Origin: Cytophagaceae bacterium
GTDB lineage: Bacteria; Bacteroidota; Bacteroidia; Cytophagales; UBA9547
Assembly (NCBI GenBank): GCA_027488865.1
Contig: JAIYAU010000058.1
Span: 66,724 to 130,723 of the forward strand
Direction of reading: 5' to 3'
Length of the DNA: 64,000 nt
The translations under genes were made by a program, and so were the position numbers. This document shows, piece by piece, positions 27,962 through 37,504 of this stretch. Below the pieces are notes generated by a model. The model was not told the DNA's origin. It made no database searches and saw nothing but the letters and a program-made list of their open reading frames with translations. How positions within the stretch are numbered: position 1 is the stretch's first letter; each line of letters starts with the position of its first letter.

Positions 27962-28414
27962 ATGGTTAGGAAGGCAACAACTTCGGATATTTCACAAATG
28001 GTAGGTTTACTTAACATATTATTTACCCAAGAACTGGAATTTACACCAGACCTTAAAGCACATACATTTGGTTTAGAAACAATTATAAACAATCCAAAAA
28101 TTGGAATTATATTGGTATACGAGCTAGAAAACAAAATAGTGGGTATGGTAAATATATTATTTACAGTAAGCACTGCCTTGGGTAAAAAAGTGGCAATTTT
28201 AGAAGATATGATTGTGGATGATCAACTTAGAGGGACGGGCATTGGTAGTAAACTGATTAAAGAAGCCATTTTACTATCAAAAAGAAATAATGTGGCTAGA
28301 ATAACGCTACTTACTGATAGCACCAATGAAAATGCTATAAAATTTTATAAAAAAACTGGCTTTGAAATCTCTCAAATGGTTCCTTTGAGAATGTTTCTAG
28401 AAGATTCTTTTTAA
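27962..28414 (+). CDS. GNAT family N-acetyltransferase
   Basis: The protein would transfer an acetyl group from acetyl-CoA to an amine; the substrate is unknown. The GNAT fold is indicated by the opening MVRKATTSDISQM, the strand AILEDMIVDDQLRGTGIG with the R/Q-x-x-G-x-G/A acetyl-CoA pyrophosphate motif (RGTGIG), and the C-terminal NENAIKFYKKTGFE. I place the start at the second methionine (MVRKAT), because the eleven residues before it are not family-like; the ORF track starts at 27929. With that start it has 150 residues, normal for a single-domain GNAT. It lies 83 bases upstream of porX in the same direction and may share its transcript. Confidence 0.88.
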   Translation: MVRKATTSDISQMVGLLNILFTQELEFTPDLKAHTFGLETIINNPKIGIILVYELENKIVGMVNILFTVSTALGKKVAILEDMIVDDQLRGTGIGSKLIKEAILLSKRNNVARITLLTDSTNENAIKFYKKTGFEISQMVPLRMFLEDSF

Positions 28415-28497
28415 TACAGTTTTAAATAATGCTGCGAAAATGTAATAAAATTATACTTTTAGAGTTTATAAAAGATAATTAAACCAAAAAAACTAAA

Positions 28498-30054
28498 ATG
28501 AATCCATACCATATCCTTTGGGCTGACGACGAAATAGACCTTTTAAAACCTCATATTCTTTTTTTACAAACGAAAGGCTACGAAGTAACCCCTGTTTTTA
28601 ACGGTATGGACGCAATAGAAAAATGCACAGATCCTAAGTTCGATCTATTGTTTTTGGACGAAAATATGCCTGGTATCACAGGCCTAGAAACGTTGGAAAA
28701 GGTAAAACAAATTAGACCAAATTTACCGATTGTGATGATCACCAAAAGTGATGAAGAAAGAATAATGGAACAGGCAATCGGTTCAAAAATAGCTGATTAC
28801 CTACTTAAACCACTTAATCCAAATCAAATTCTCATATCTATAAAAAAAATTATGGATAACAAACGGTTGATTTCTGAAAAAACAACTAGTGGATATCAAC
28901 AAGATTTTAGACAATTAAGTATGGCTTTTGGTGATAACTTGTCTCACGAGGAATGGGCAGATATCTATAAAAAGCTCATATTTTGGGAGTTAGAGATGGA
29001 GAACGGTGGCGACAAAAGCATGAAAGAAATTTTGGACAACCAAAAATCTGATGCTAACACATACTTCGCAAAGTTCATAACTAAAAACTACGAAGAATGG
29101 CTCAATAATCCAAACATTAGCAAACCTTTGTTTTCTCATCAATTAATGAAAAAAAAGGTGTTTCCCATACTTACTGGCGACCAATCAGTCTTTTTTATTT
29201 TAATTGACAATCTTAGGCTCGATCAATGGAAGATATTACAAACAACTTTTGAGGAATATTTCACCATTGAAGAGGAAAGTACCTATTATTCGATATTGCC
29301 TACTACAACTGCTTACGCTCGAAATTCCATTTTTGCTGGCATGTTACCCGCTGAAATCCAAAAGGCTTACCCTAATTTATGGGTAAATGACGATGACGAA
29401 GGAGGACAAAATTTGCATGAGGAAGAACTTTTACAAAAAAACATGCAGAAAAATAAAATTGAAGGAAAAATGACATACCATAAAATCACTCAATTATACC
29501 AAGGTAAGCAGTTGGCAGACAATATTAATAACCTATTTAGCAATAAGTTAAATGTAATTGTATACAATTTTGTGGATATGCTTTCACATGCACGAACAGA
29601 TATGGCCATGATTCGCGAACTTGCTCCAAATGAATCTGCCTACAGATCAATAACAAAATCATGGTTTTTGCACTCTCCGCTTTTTGAAATCATAAAAAAT
29701 ATAACAAACAAAAAATCAAGACTCATTATAACCACAGATCATGGAACGGTCTTTTGCAAGAGACCTTATAAAATAGTAGGCGATAAAGAAACAACAAATG
29801 ATAATTTGAGGTACAAACAAGGCAAAAACTTGAGTTTTGATGAAAAAAATGTTTACTTCACTAGAAAACCTGAAAGACTTTTTCTGCCCAAAAGAAATTT
29901 ATCTACAACTTATGCTTTTACAATCGAAGACTATTTTTTCGCATACCCAAATAACTTTAATCACTATGTAAGTTATTATAAAGACACCTTCCAACATGGT
30001 GGAATCTCGATGGAAGAAATGATTATTCCTTTTATAAGTTTAAAATCAAAATAA
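28498..30054 (+). CDS. porX: PorX: response regulator with PglZ/alkaline-phosphatase-like effector domain, T9SS regulator
   Basis: The 518-residue protein has an N-terminal receiver domain (WADDE acidic pocket, phosphoacceptor Asp54 in LLFLDENMPG, conserved lysine in YLLKPL). A helical linker leads to a C-terminal PglZ domain of the alkaline-phosphatase superfamily (residues about 190-518), with metal-site segments FFILIDNLRLDQW and IITTDHGTVF and a late HGGISMEEMI. This is the PorX architecture. In Porphyromonas and relatives PorX works with the kinase PorY to control T9SS genes, and its PglZ domain is reported to cleave nucleotide messengers. Finding it among genes for T9SS-exported proteins fits that role. 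porY is not in the window. Length and domain order are normal. Confidence 0.94.
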   Translation: MNPYHILWADDEIDLLKPHILFLQTKGYEVTPVFNGMDAIEKCTDPKFDLLFLDENMPGITGLETLEKVKQIRPNLPIVMITKSDEERIMEQAIGSKIADYLLKPLNPNQILISIKKIMDNKRLISEKTTSGYQQDFRQLSMAFGDNLSHEEWADIYKKLIFWELEMENGGDKSMKEILDNQKSDANTYFAKFITKNYEEWLNNPNISKPLFSHQLMKKKVFPILTGDQSVFFILIDNLRLDQWKILQTTFEEYFTIEEESTYYSILPTTTAYARNSIFAGMLPAEIQKAYPNLWVNDDDEGGQNLHEEELLQKNMQKNKIEGKMTYHKITQLYQGKQLADNINNLFSNKLNVIVYNFVDMLSHARTDMAMIRELAPNESAYRSITKSWFLHSPLFEIIKNITNKKSRLIITTDHGTVFCKRPYKIVGDKETTNDNLRYKQGKNLSFDEKNVYFTRKPERLFLPKRNLSTTYAFTIEDYFFAYPNNFNHYVSYYKDTFQHGGISMEEMIIPFISLKSK

Positions 30055-30129
30055 ATTAAAACCAGAATTTCATAGTTAGGTTTTGAAAATGTTTTATATT
30101 TTTACAGTCTTACTAATCAATCTATTGAG

Positions 30130-31422
30130 ATGAAAAAGATTATACTCTACTTTTTTAAATGGGATCATATACTATGTACCTTATTTATTTTTGCAATGTT
30201 GGCATTATTCCAAGTTGTAGAAATACCCAAAACTGACTTGGTTGATCCAGTTGGTAAAACTTTTGAAGATTTTGATGCGACTGATGTTATTTTTTCTAAA
30301 ATAAGAAAGTATAAAAGTAAAGATAAGGAGATAGTTATTAATGATGAAAAATCGGATACAAATATCGTAATTGTAAACTTCGGAGAAAGATCGAGAGGAG
30401 AAATCGCACAGATGTTGCAAATAGTAAATTCCTATAATCCTGCAGTAATAGGAGTCGATGCTTTTTTTAAAAAACCGAAATTCTCTGAGGATAGTATAGA
30501 AAATATATTTCTTAAAAGAGAAGACAGTTTACTATCAGCTGCATGCCAACAAATAGATAACTTGGTATTTGTAAGCAAGTTACTTTTTGATGATTCTACA
30601 ACTACATTTCAAGGAATACAAAAATCACATCCCATGTTTAGCAACTATGTAGAAATGGGATATGCTAACCTAATAACTGCTGGTACTGAAAAAGAACAAA
30701 AAACGTGTAGAACATTTGACCCTCAGGAAATTATAAACGGCAAAAAGGAGGTGGCGTTTCCCGTAAAGCTAGCCTCTTACATAGACAAATTTGCGGCTAA
30801 TCAATTTCTTGATAGACAGTATGAGGTCGAACGTATCAATTATTTGGGTAATATAACGGAGGAAGAAGGTGTTAAATTTACAGTTTTGGATCATGACCAA
30901 ATTTTAAATCACGAGTTTGACTCCTCTATATTTAAAAACAAAATAGTGTTGTTTGGATTTACTGGAAGGTACTTGGGCGAAGTGACCTTGGAAGATATTT
31001 TTTACACACCAATGAACGAAAAGTATGTAGGTAAAGCATATCCTGACATGTATGGTATTGTGATTCATGCCAATATAATCCATATGATTTTAACAAAATC
31101 ATATATTGATGTAATGCCTGAATGGATAGGTCTATTAATAGGGGTTATAGTTTGTTATATTTCGGTAGTTTTCTTGGGTTTGGTGTTTGAAAAATTTCCT
31201 CTTTTATATGGCACATTAGGTAAAATTGTTCAATTATTTATAACTTTTATACTTTTATTTATTACTATAAGAACCATGTATTATTATAGTTATAGGATTG
31301 ACTTCGGCCCAGCTATTGTAACAGTACTTTTGGCAGGAGATTTGCTAGAGATTTATATGGAGGTAATAAAAAATGGTTTTATAAAAATAAGAAGATTAAT
31401 TTTATTACGGAAAAATAAGTAA
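30130..31422 (+). CDS. CHASE2-domain membrane protein without output domain
   Basis: The 430-residue protein has one N-terminal membrane segment (HILCTLFIFAMLALFQVV), an extracytoplasmic CHASE2 domain (residues about 40-320; IVIVNFGERSRGEIAQML, NPAVIGVDAFF, KNKIVLFGFTG, VIHANIIHMIL), and then three membrane segments (from WIGLLIGVIVCYISVVFLG to GPAIVTVLLAGDLLEI). CHASE2 domains sense unknown envelope signals, usually ahead of a kinase or cyclase. Here no catalytic domain follows and the short basic tail ends RRLILLRKNK. It probably signals through a partner or works with the FecR-like protein encoded 33 bases downstream. Confidence 0.82.
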   Translation: MKKIILYFFKWDHILCTLFIFAMLALFQVVEIPKTDLVDPVGKTFEDFDATDVIFSKIRKYKSKDKEIVINDEKSDTNIVIVNFGERSRGEIAQMLQIVNSYNPAVIGVDAFFKKPKFSEDSIENIFLKREDSLLSAACQQIDNLVFVSKLLFDDSTTTFQGIQKSHPMFSNYVEMGYANLITAGTEKEQKTCRTFDPQEIINGKKEVAFPVKLASYIDKFAANQFLDRQYEVERINYLGNITEEEGVKFTVLDHDQILNHEFDSSIFKNKIVLFGFTGRYLGEVTLEDIFYTPMNEKYVGKAYPDMYGIVIHANIIHMILTKSYIDVMPEWIGLLIGVIVCYISVVFLGLVFEKFPLLYGTLGKIVQLFITFILLFITIRTMYYYSYRIDFGPAIVTVLLAGDLLEIYMEVIKNGFIKIRRLILLRKNK

Positions 31423-31455
31423 ATTTGTAATTGTAAATCAAATAAAACGAAAGCT

Positions 31456-32412
31456 ATGAGAAAGTCCCTACCAATCATTTTAACCACGCTAATGTTGTTT
31501 GTAACATTTATTACAAACGCCCAAGGAGAATTGTTTAAAGTAATGGCTACTAAAGGCATAATAGTGTTAAAAAAAGCTGCTAGTGCCGAATGGAAACCAT
31601 TATTTACAGGAACAAGATTGCACAAAGAAGAACAAATAAAAGTTTCTGAGAAGGGATATTTAGGCCTAATCCACGCTCCTACGGGTAAAACACTTGAGGT
31701 AAAAACGCCAGGAACTTACAATATTTCAGATCTTGCCACAAAAGTAACTTCAAACAAGGTATCATTTTCTGAAAAATACTCCAAATATGTATATGCTGAA
31801 CTTACATCAGCCGAGGCTGAAGATCCGAACGCAAATCATAAAAAAAATATGAAAGTAACAGGGTCAGTGGATAGAGGATTGTTAAATTCAGATTTTATTA
31901 GGGTTTTTGCTACTGGCAATTCAGACGTACTCAATAGCAACACTACCATTAGATGGATGAAAAATGCTGGGGCAGAAGGTTACGTAGTGGAAGTATTTAA
32001 TATGGTGGATGAAGTAATTCAAAAAAATGAAACTGTAGACACCAGCATTACAATTGACTTGGCAAAAATAAACTATGGTGAGTTTGCTGATGACAAACGA
32101 GTAATTATTAAAGTATCTGCAAAAAATAATAAGAAGTTAATATCACATTCAAAAACCATTGTTTTTAACGAATCTAAAGAATTAGCTACAGAGCTTGCGA
32201 ATCTTGAAGGTGAATTTTCAGAGGAATCATCTTTAGGTTATCTAATTAAAGCATCGTTCTATGAACAAAAAAATATGTTCTTAGAGGCTGCCAACTGCTA
32301 CGAAAAAGCTATTATCCTTGAGCCAAACTCAGAAAAATACAAATCAATGTTTAGAAATTTCTTGGTTAAATACGAATTACCAGAATTTTATCCATATTAC
32401 ACTGTAGACTAA
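31456..32412 (+). CDS. Secreted FecR-like / TPR protein, partner of the CHASE2 protein
   Basis: The 318-residue protein has a signal peptide (LPIILTTLMLFVTFITNAQG). The segment FKVMATKGIIVLKKAASAEWKPLFTGTRLHKEEQIKVSEKGYLGL follows the pattern of periplasmic FecR domains (threshold strand, 'tGxrLxxgdxIrt' and 'g.l.l'). The C-terminal part (GYLIKASFYEQKNMFLEAANCYEKAIILEP) is a TPR-like helix pair. FecR-type and CHASE2 proteins often occur side by side, so the pair probably forms an envelope sensing unit. A strong terminator follows. The central domain (residues about 120-240) resembles an Ig-like fold but I cannot name it. Confidence 0.72.
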   Translation: MRKSLPIILTTLMLFVTFITNAQGELFKVMATKGIIVLKKAASAEWKPLFTGTRLHKEEQIKVSEKGYLGLIHAPTGKTLEVKTPGTYNISDLATKVTSNKVSFSEKYSKYVYAELTSAEAEDPNANHKKNMKVTGSVDRGLLNSDFIRVFATGNSDVLNSNTTIRWMKNAGAEGYVVEVFNMVDEVIQKNETVDTSITIDLAKINYGEFADDKRVIIKVSAKNNKKLISHSKTIVFNESKELATELANLEGEFSEESSLGYLIKASFYEQKNMFLEAANCYEKAIILEPNSEKYKSMFRNFLVKYELPEFYPYYTVD

Positions 32413-32433
32413 AAGAGTTTCAATTGAATAAAA

Positions 32434-32467
32434 AAAAGCCCGTTTAATTAAAGTGAACGGGCTTTTT
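32434..32467 (+). terminator. Rho-independent terminator after the CHASE2/FecR pair
   Basis: AAAAGCCCGTT pairs with AACGGGCTTTT around an 11-base loop and is followed by Ts. It starts 22 bases after the stop codon and can also act in reverse. Confidence 0.85.
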
Positions 32468-32525
32468 ATATGATTGTGTTGGCAAGCAATTCGTGTTTTT
32501 AAACCTAGCTTAATAAAAAAACTAT

Positions 32526-32533
32526 TAACTTTG
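32526..32533 (+). promoter_or_regulatory. -7 box (TAACTTTG) for aroC
   Basis: TAACTTTG matches TAnnTTTG exactly and lies 18 bases before the aroC start codon. I see no good -33 element at the usual spacing. Confidence 0.45.
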
Positions 32534-32551
32534 TAGCTTATATTCTATAAT

Positions 32552-33625
32552 ATGAGTAGTGTTTACGGTAAGTTATTTAAAATCAGTACTTTTGGCGAGT
32601 CACATGGACGAGGTGTGGGCGTAATCATAGATGGCTGCCCGGCTGGAATTGAAATAGACGAAGATTACATACAAATTGATTTAGATAGACGAAAACCAGG
32701 TCAATCTAAAATAACAACACAACGTGGTGAAGCTGATAGAATTGAAGTTTTATCAGGAGTATTTGAAGGAAGATCTACTGGCACACCCATAGCTATGATG
32801 GTTTGGAACGAAGACCAACGAAGCAAAGATTATTCACATATTGCTGACAAATACCGTCCTTCCCACGCAGATTATACGTATCAGGTAAAATACGGCCATA
32901 GAGATTATCGTGGTGGTGGCCGTAGTTCAGCTCGTGAAACACTTGCAAGAGTAGCTGCTGGAGCTGTAGCAAAAAAATATCTAGAAAAGTTTAATATTAA
33001 TATTGTTGCTTATGTATCACAAGTAGGCAATTTAAAGTTAGAAAAAAATTATCAAGAACTCGACCTTTCAAATGCAGAAAACAATATCATTAGATGCCCA
33101 GATAATGAAATGGCAGATAAAATGATAACTCTTATAGATGAGGTGAGAAAAAATAGAGATACAATAGGTGGTGTAATTTCTTGTGTAATTAAAAACACCC
33201 CTGCTGGCTTAGGAGAACCCGTATTTGATAAACTTCATGCCGAACTTGGTAAGGCCATGTTAAGTATAAACGCTGTAAAAGGATTTGAATATGGATCTGG
33301 ATTTGAAGGTATAGAAATGTTGGGTTCTCAACATAATGATTTATTTTATAACGAAAATGGTCAAATAAAAACCAAAACCAACCATTCTGGGGGTATTCAA
33401 GGCGGAATATCAAACGGCGAAGATATTTATTTTAGGGTGGCATTTAAGCCAGTTGCTACCATCATGCAAGACCAAGAAAGTGTTGATGTTGAGGGAAATG
33501 AAGCCGTAGTAACTGGTAAAGGGCGACACGATCCATGTGTAGTACCTCGCGCAGTTCCAATTGTAGAAGCAATGGCGGCCTTAGTTATAGCCGACATGCT
33601 TTTGAGAAATGGTAATAAATTCTAA
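32552..33625 (+). CDS. aroC: Chorismate synthase
   Basis: The enzyme eliminates phosphate from 5-enolpyruvylshikimate-3-phosphate to form chorismate, the last step of the shikimate pathway, using reduced FMN. Signature segments are [18 protein letters not shown] near the start, [15 protein letters not shown], and [19 protein letters not shown]; the later [21 protein letters not shown] is also typical. At 357 residues it has the normal bacterial length. It follows a terminator and has its own -7 box, and pyrD starts 23 bases after its stop, so the two are likely co-transcribed although the pathways differ. Confidence 0.97.
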   Translation: MSSVYGKLFKISTFGESHGRGVGVIIDGCPAGIEIDEDYIQIDLDRRKPGQSKITTQRGEADRIEVLSGVFEGRSTGTPIAMMVWNEDQRSKDYSHIADKYRPSHADYTYQVKYGHRDYRGGGRSSARETLARVAAGAVAKKYLEKFNINIVAYVSQVGNLKLEKNYQELDLSNAENNIIRCPDNEMADKMITLIDEVRKNRDTIGGVISCVIKNTPAGLGEPVFDKLHAELGKAMLSINAVKGFEYGSGFEGIEMLGSQHNDLFYNENGQIKTKTNHSGGIQGGISNGEDIYFRVAFKPVATIMQDQESVDVEGNEAVVTGKGRHDPCVVPRAVPIVEAMAALVIADMLLRNGNKF

Positions 33626-33648
33626 ATTCAATTAATAAAAAAATTTTA

Positions 33649-34686
33649 ATGTACAAGTACTTACTCAAACCAATTTTCTTTTTATTTGACGCCGAAAAAG
33701 TACATTATTTTGTTTTTAGTTTGTTAAAAATTCTACTAAAACCTGCTTTTTTAAAAAAGTTAGCCTATTTTAGTTATGGAGTCACCTCCGAAAAATTACA
33801 AACTCAAGTTTGGGGACTTAATTTTAAAAATCCGGTTGGTGTTGCTGCTGGATTTGATAAAAATGCAGTTTTGATTGACGAACTAGCCTCTCTTGGTTTT
33901 GGATTTATTGAAATAGGAACATTAACCCCAAAACCACAAAGCGGCAATGACCAGCCTAGATTGTTCAGAATTCCAAAAGATAAAGGGTTAATAAACAGAA
34001 TGGGTTTTAATAATGCCGGTGTCATAGAAGCAATTAAGCATCTAAAATCCCGCAAAAGCGATATAATTATTGGTGGAAATATTGGAAAAAATAAAACAAC
34101 ACCAAATGAACAGGCAATAGACGATTATGAATTTTGTTTTAATGCCTTACATGATTACGTTGACTATTTTGTGGTAAACGTAAGTTCACCAAATACGCCA
34201 GGATTAAGAGAATTACAAGAAAAAGAACCTTTAAGTAAGTTACTTTCTCACTTGGTAGAATGGAACAATACAAAAATAAAAACAAAGCCCATTCTTCTAA
34301 AAATAGCTCCTGATCTTACTAATGAACAACTTGACGATATTGTTGAAATTGTACAGTTGACGGGAATCCATGGAATAGTAGCTACCAACACCACAATTGA
34401 AAGAAATGGATTAAATAGTCCCAATAAATTATTGACAACTATTGGAAATGGAGGTGTTAGTGGCTTGCCTCTTAAAGATAGATCAACCGAAGTGATTAGA
34501 TATATTAGCCAAAAATCTAATAAAACAATTCCAATAATTGGTGTTGGGGGAATTTTTACGGCTAAGGATGCCCAAGAAAAACTTGATGCTGGTGCAGTTC
34601 TTGTTCAAGTTTATACTGGTTTTGTATATGAAGGACCCGGTATTACTAAAAAGATTTGCCAAGGCTTATTAAATATTGATAACTAA
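33649..34686 (+). CDS. pyrD: Dihydroorotate dehydrogenase (quinone), class 2
   Basis: This enzyme oxidises dihydroorotate to orotate in pyrimidine synthesis and passes electrons to membrane quinone. The N-terminal amphipathic/hydrophobic stretch ([20 protein letters not shown]) is the membrane-associating region specific to class 2 enzymes. FMN and substrate motifs include [58 protein letters not shown] (with the class 2 catalytic serine) and [10 protein letters not shown]. It has 345 residues, as expected. It follows aroC by 23 bases. Confidence 0.97.
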   Translation: MYKYLLKPIFFLFDAEKVHYFVFSLLKILLKPAFLKKLAYFSYGVTSEKLQTQVWGLNFKNPVGVAAGFDKNAVLIDELASLGFGFIEIGTLTPKPQSGNDQPRLFRIPKDKGLINRMGFNNAGVIEAIKHLKSRKSDIIIGGNIGKNKTTPNEQAIDDYEFCFNALHDYVDYFVVNVSSPNTPGLRELQEKEPLSKLLSHLVEWNNTKIKTKPILLKIAPDLTNEQLDDIVEIVQLTGIHGIVATNTTIERNGLNSPNKLLTTIGNGGVSGLPLKDRSTEVIRYISQKSNKTIPIIGVGGIFTAKDAQEKLDAGAVLVQVYTGFVYEGPGITKKICQGLLNIDN

Positions 34687-34800
34687 ATACAAATACTAGA
34701 CAATATTTAAGCCCAACCACCCTATAGCTACAATTTAGCCACAATAATCATCCATTTTTCTTTTAAATACTCATAATTTTGCATCCAAAGAATAACATGT

Positions 34801-36207
34801 ATGCAATCAACTACCTTCAAATCTATTTTAGTATTCTCATTCTGTTTAATTCAAATTATAATAAAAGCACAGCCAAACGCCGGAATTGGAACCTACTTTG
34901 ACGGTATCGCCACCCCTTACGGAGGATGTGGAATTCCAGAAAATAGGCTTGAAAGTCCTTATTATGTAGCGTTGGATGTATATGATTCTCCGGGTGTAGG
35001 AACGATGTGGACCCGACCATTGCAAGGTGCTGATACGGCCTATATGGGTGAATTTGAGAATGGAAAAAACTGTGGTCGTTGGGTTAAGGTAACCATTTTA
35101 GAAAACTGCTTGGGCGGAATAAACGACGGAGCGCTGGGACTTCCTTTTTGTAGAAATGGAGGCACTTGGACTCCAGATGGCTATTATGGAGCTACAATGA
35201 ACCTTTTAGTAACTGATGCCTGTGGAGATAATAATGCATGGTGCAGAGACAATAAATATCACCTAGATATACGACGAAGTGCTTTGGCGCGATTTAATAA
35301 AAATGACACCCTCACTACTAATCTCGTACCCATCAATTGGAATAACAGAAAAATTTCTTGGGAATATATAGAAGCCCCTAATTACCAAGGAGATGTAAAT
35401 ATATATTTTATACAAGCCGCACAACAATATTGGCCTGCAATAACAATTAATAACTTAAAAAATGGGATCCACGGCGTTCAACAAAAAATAAATGGTCAAT
35501 GGGTAGACCTTACTATGAATAGCGATATGGGGCAGTCTTACATCATGAAAATCGTAAATGGAAATGGCCCATACACCATCCGTATCATTGATGCTTCTGA
35601 TAATTTTGTTAATGGTGGCAGAGAATATACTTTTTCAAACAGCTGTAATCCAATACCTTGCAATCCAATCACCACACCTGTTAGCTATACCACGACTGAC
35701 CCAAATCCATTGCCATTAACCTATATATCCGCGTCTTTGGAATTCATTAATAGCCAATCGGTCCTAAAATTTATAGTAAATGAAACAGAAAATGGTACAT
35801 TTTATATTTTTGGGAATGACTATTACGGTGAAAGTTTGCTAATTAATGAAATTAAAAGTAACAAATCGGCGCAAAGATTTTACCAAATAAACGTGCCCTT
35901 TTTATTTGAATCTTATCAAGTGATTTTTAAAAATACCGAAGGAATCGAAGTTAAGAGCAACTTTATTCGTAATTACGGTAAGACCTTTAAAGGTCAGTTG
36001 GTACAAGTTGAGAATAGGTTGTTCAAAATAATGGGTCTTGAAGAATCTAGTTATTCTGTAGTTGTTAAAAACTCCATAGGGCAAATAGTGTCAACAAGCA
36101 CAAATAATCCTTCGACCTTTCAATTAAACGATTTAGCCAATGGTATATATTTAGTACTCATAAAATCAGAAAATGAACACTTTATAGAAAAAATTTGGTT
36201 GCACTAG
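34801..36207 (+). CDS. Secreted bacterial expansin with T9SS-type C-terminal domain
   Basis: The 468-residue protein has a signal peptide (SILVFSFCLIQIIIKAQ). Residues about 27-170 form a double-psi beta-barrel like expansin domain 1, with YFDGIATPYGGCGIPENRL, the VTDACGDN segment carrying the likely key Asp, and HLDIRRSALARF, equivalent to the 'xLDLSPxAF' of known expansins. Residues about 175-285 match domain 2 (CBM63): KISWEYIEAPNYQG, YWPAITINNLKNG, KINGQWVDLTMNSDMGQSYIM. Residues about 395-468 (NRLFKIMGLEESSYSVVVKN ... LANGIYLVLIKSEN) look like a T9SS sorting domain. Expansins loosen cellulose or cell-wall networks without hydrolysis. The N-terminal domain has several extra cysteines. The stop overlaps the convergent SGNH gene by four bases. 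Confidence 0.85.
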   Translation: MQSTTFKSILVFSFCLIQIIIKAQPNAGIGTYFDGIATPYGGCGIPENRLESPYYVALDVYDSPGVGTMWTRPLQGADTAYMGEFENGKNCGRWVKVTILENCLGGINDGALGLPFCRNGGTWTPDGYYGATMNLLVTDACGDNNAWCRDNKYHLDIRRSALARFNKNDTLTTNLVPINWNNRKISWEYIEAPNYQGDVNIYFIQAAQQYWPAITINNLKNGIHGVQQKINGQWVDLTMNSDMGQSYIMKIVNGNGPYTIRIIDASDNFVNGGREYTFSNSCNPIPCNPITTPVSYTTTDPNPLPLTYISASLEFINSQSVLKFIVNETENGTFYIFGNDYYGESLLINEIKSNKSAQRFYQINVPFLFESYQVIFKNTEGIEVKSNFIRNYGKTFKGQLVQVENRLFKIMGLEESSYSVVVKNSIGQIVSTSTNNPSTFQLNDLANGIYLVLIKSENEHFIEKIWLH

Positions 36208-36806
36208 CATACCAAGCACTTTTCGAGTTCTCTGTAAATTTCCTCTTTCCAAAGAGCATATCCTTCGTCTGACAAATGGAGACCATCAGGTTTATAAAAT
36301 TCTTGGATAATTTCACCCTTTGGATTGAGCATTTTATCATAAATATCAATAAAATGCAACGGCAATGAGCTTTCGTTGATGTAATTTTTTATTGTGTGAT
36401 TAGTGTATTCTATACTTCCTTTAAGATGTTTACGAGAAGGACTTAGCTTAATAGAAATGAAATAGATGGGGATATCAATATTAAACTTTTGGATGGATGA
36501 AACCAACTGAAAATAAAATAACACAACCTCTTCAGGAGTACGACCGTCACCGAGATCGTTGTCTCCTGCATAAATAACTATTATATCTGGGTTTTGTCTT
36601 GGTACTACTCTATTAAAAAACCAAGCACAAGCAGCCAAAGTAGACCCCCCAAAACCCAAATTAACTGCTTGAAAATTTGAAAATTCTTGTTCTAAATTTT
36701 CCCAAAGTGTAAAAGTGGAACTTCCGTAAAAAACCACCTTTTTATTAGAGGTAACAGCTACCTCTTTTTTCTCCAACCACTCAATATCCTGATTATACCA
36801 ATACAA
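36204..36806 (-). CDS. SGNH/GDSL-type esterase or lipase
   Basis: The 200-residue protein has the SGNH blocks in order: block I with the nucleophile in VVFYGSSTFTLW, block II glycine in NLGFGGSTL, block III in IVIYAGDNDLGDGRTPEEV (GDND), and block V with the catalytic Asp/His in PDGLHLSDEGYALW. It should hydrolyse an ester or acetyl group; the substrate is unknown. There is no signal peptide, so the predicted location is the cytoplasm. It converges on the expansin gene, with a four-base overlap of the two 3' ends. Confidence 0.88.
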   Translation of the reverse strand: MYWYNQDIEWLEKKEVAVTSNKKVVFYGSSTFTLWENLEQEFSNFQAVNLGFGGSTLAACAWFFNRVVPRQNPDIIVIYAGDNDLGDGRTPEEVVLFYFQLVSSIQKFNIDIPIYFISIKLSPSRKHLKGSIEYTNHTIKNYINESSLPLHFIDIYDKMLNPKGEIIQEFYKPDGLHLSDEGYALWKEEIYRELEKCLVC

Positions 36807-36990
36807 CCTTCAACCGTTTATTTAATGCAAAAATAATAAAAAGATATGGGCTTTTTAGCAGTTATTGGAAATTATGTAATATTTACAACATTTTAGGTAC
36901 TGCGATTTAGTAAAAAGTAGTGATAAAGCACTATAAAATCAATTGTTGTGTTTTTAAATCCTGAACTTTATTAGCCTAATACTCGCGCTT

Positions 36991-37497
36991 TTATCGATTT
37001 CTAACACCTAAATATGTCATCCAGTCTTCATCTATTTGTTCAGAAAAATCCCTCAAAAACATAATAAAAGAAGGCTTAAATGGCTTTCTCGGAAGTGGCA
37101 TATTTGCCTCATCAGGAAGTCGATCACCTTTTTTAGAATTGCAACTTTTACAAGCCGTAACTAGATTATCCCAAGTAGATTGGCCATTACGAGATTTTGG
37201 CAATACGTGATCTAGAGTCAAATCTTGATTAGAGCCACAATATTGACATTTATGACCATCACGTTTAAATATATTTTGTCTACTAAGCATTACGCCTTTA
37301 TAGGGCATTTGGACGTATCCATGTAATCGTATAATAGATGGCATAGCAAAAGAAGAGGACACCGTTCTAAGTGTCCTCATTTTATCTTTTGAAATTAACT
37401 CTGCCTTATTTAAATAGACGAGTAAAAAAGCTCGCTGGGCACTACAAATGGTGAGTGCTCTAAAATCTTGATTTAAAACTAAAACCTTTCGTCCCAT
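36991..37497 (-). CDS. HNH endonuclease family protein
   Basis: The 168-residue protein contains a complete HNH nuclease with zinc-binding cysteines: CQYCGSNQDLTLDHVLPKS, then WDNLVTACKSCNSKKGD. The N-terminal half (VLVLNQDFRALTICSAQRAFLLVYLNKAEL) belongs to the widespread stand-alone 'HNH endonuclease' family found in Bacteroidota chromosomes, whose role is unknown and which need not be a mobile element. It lies seven bases after the NlpC/P60 gene and is probably the last gene of the scoB cluster. Confidence 0.88.
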   Translation of the reverse strand: MGRKVLVLNQDFRALTICSAQRAFLLVYLNKAELISKDKMRTLRTVSSSFAMPSIIRLHGYVQMPYKGVMLSRQNIFKRDGHKCQYCGSNQDLTLDHVLPKSRNGQSTWDNLVTACKSCNSKKGDRLPDEANMPLPRKPFKPSFIMFLRDFSEQIDEDWMTYLGVRNR

Positions 37498-37504
37498 AGG
37501 TATT

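Noticed and set aside
36991-37497. HNH protein considered as a homing endonuclease or mobile element
   Set aside because: It belongs to a common chromosomal stand-alone family and sits in an ordinary gene cluster without repeats or intron signs.
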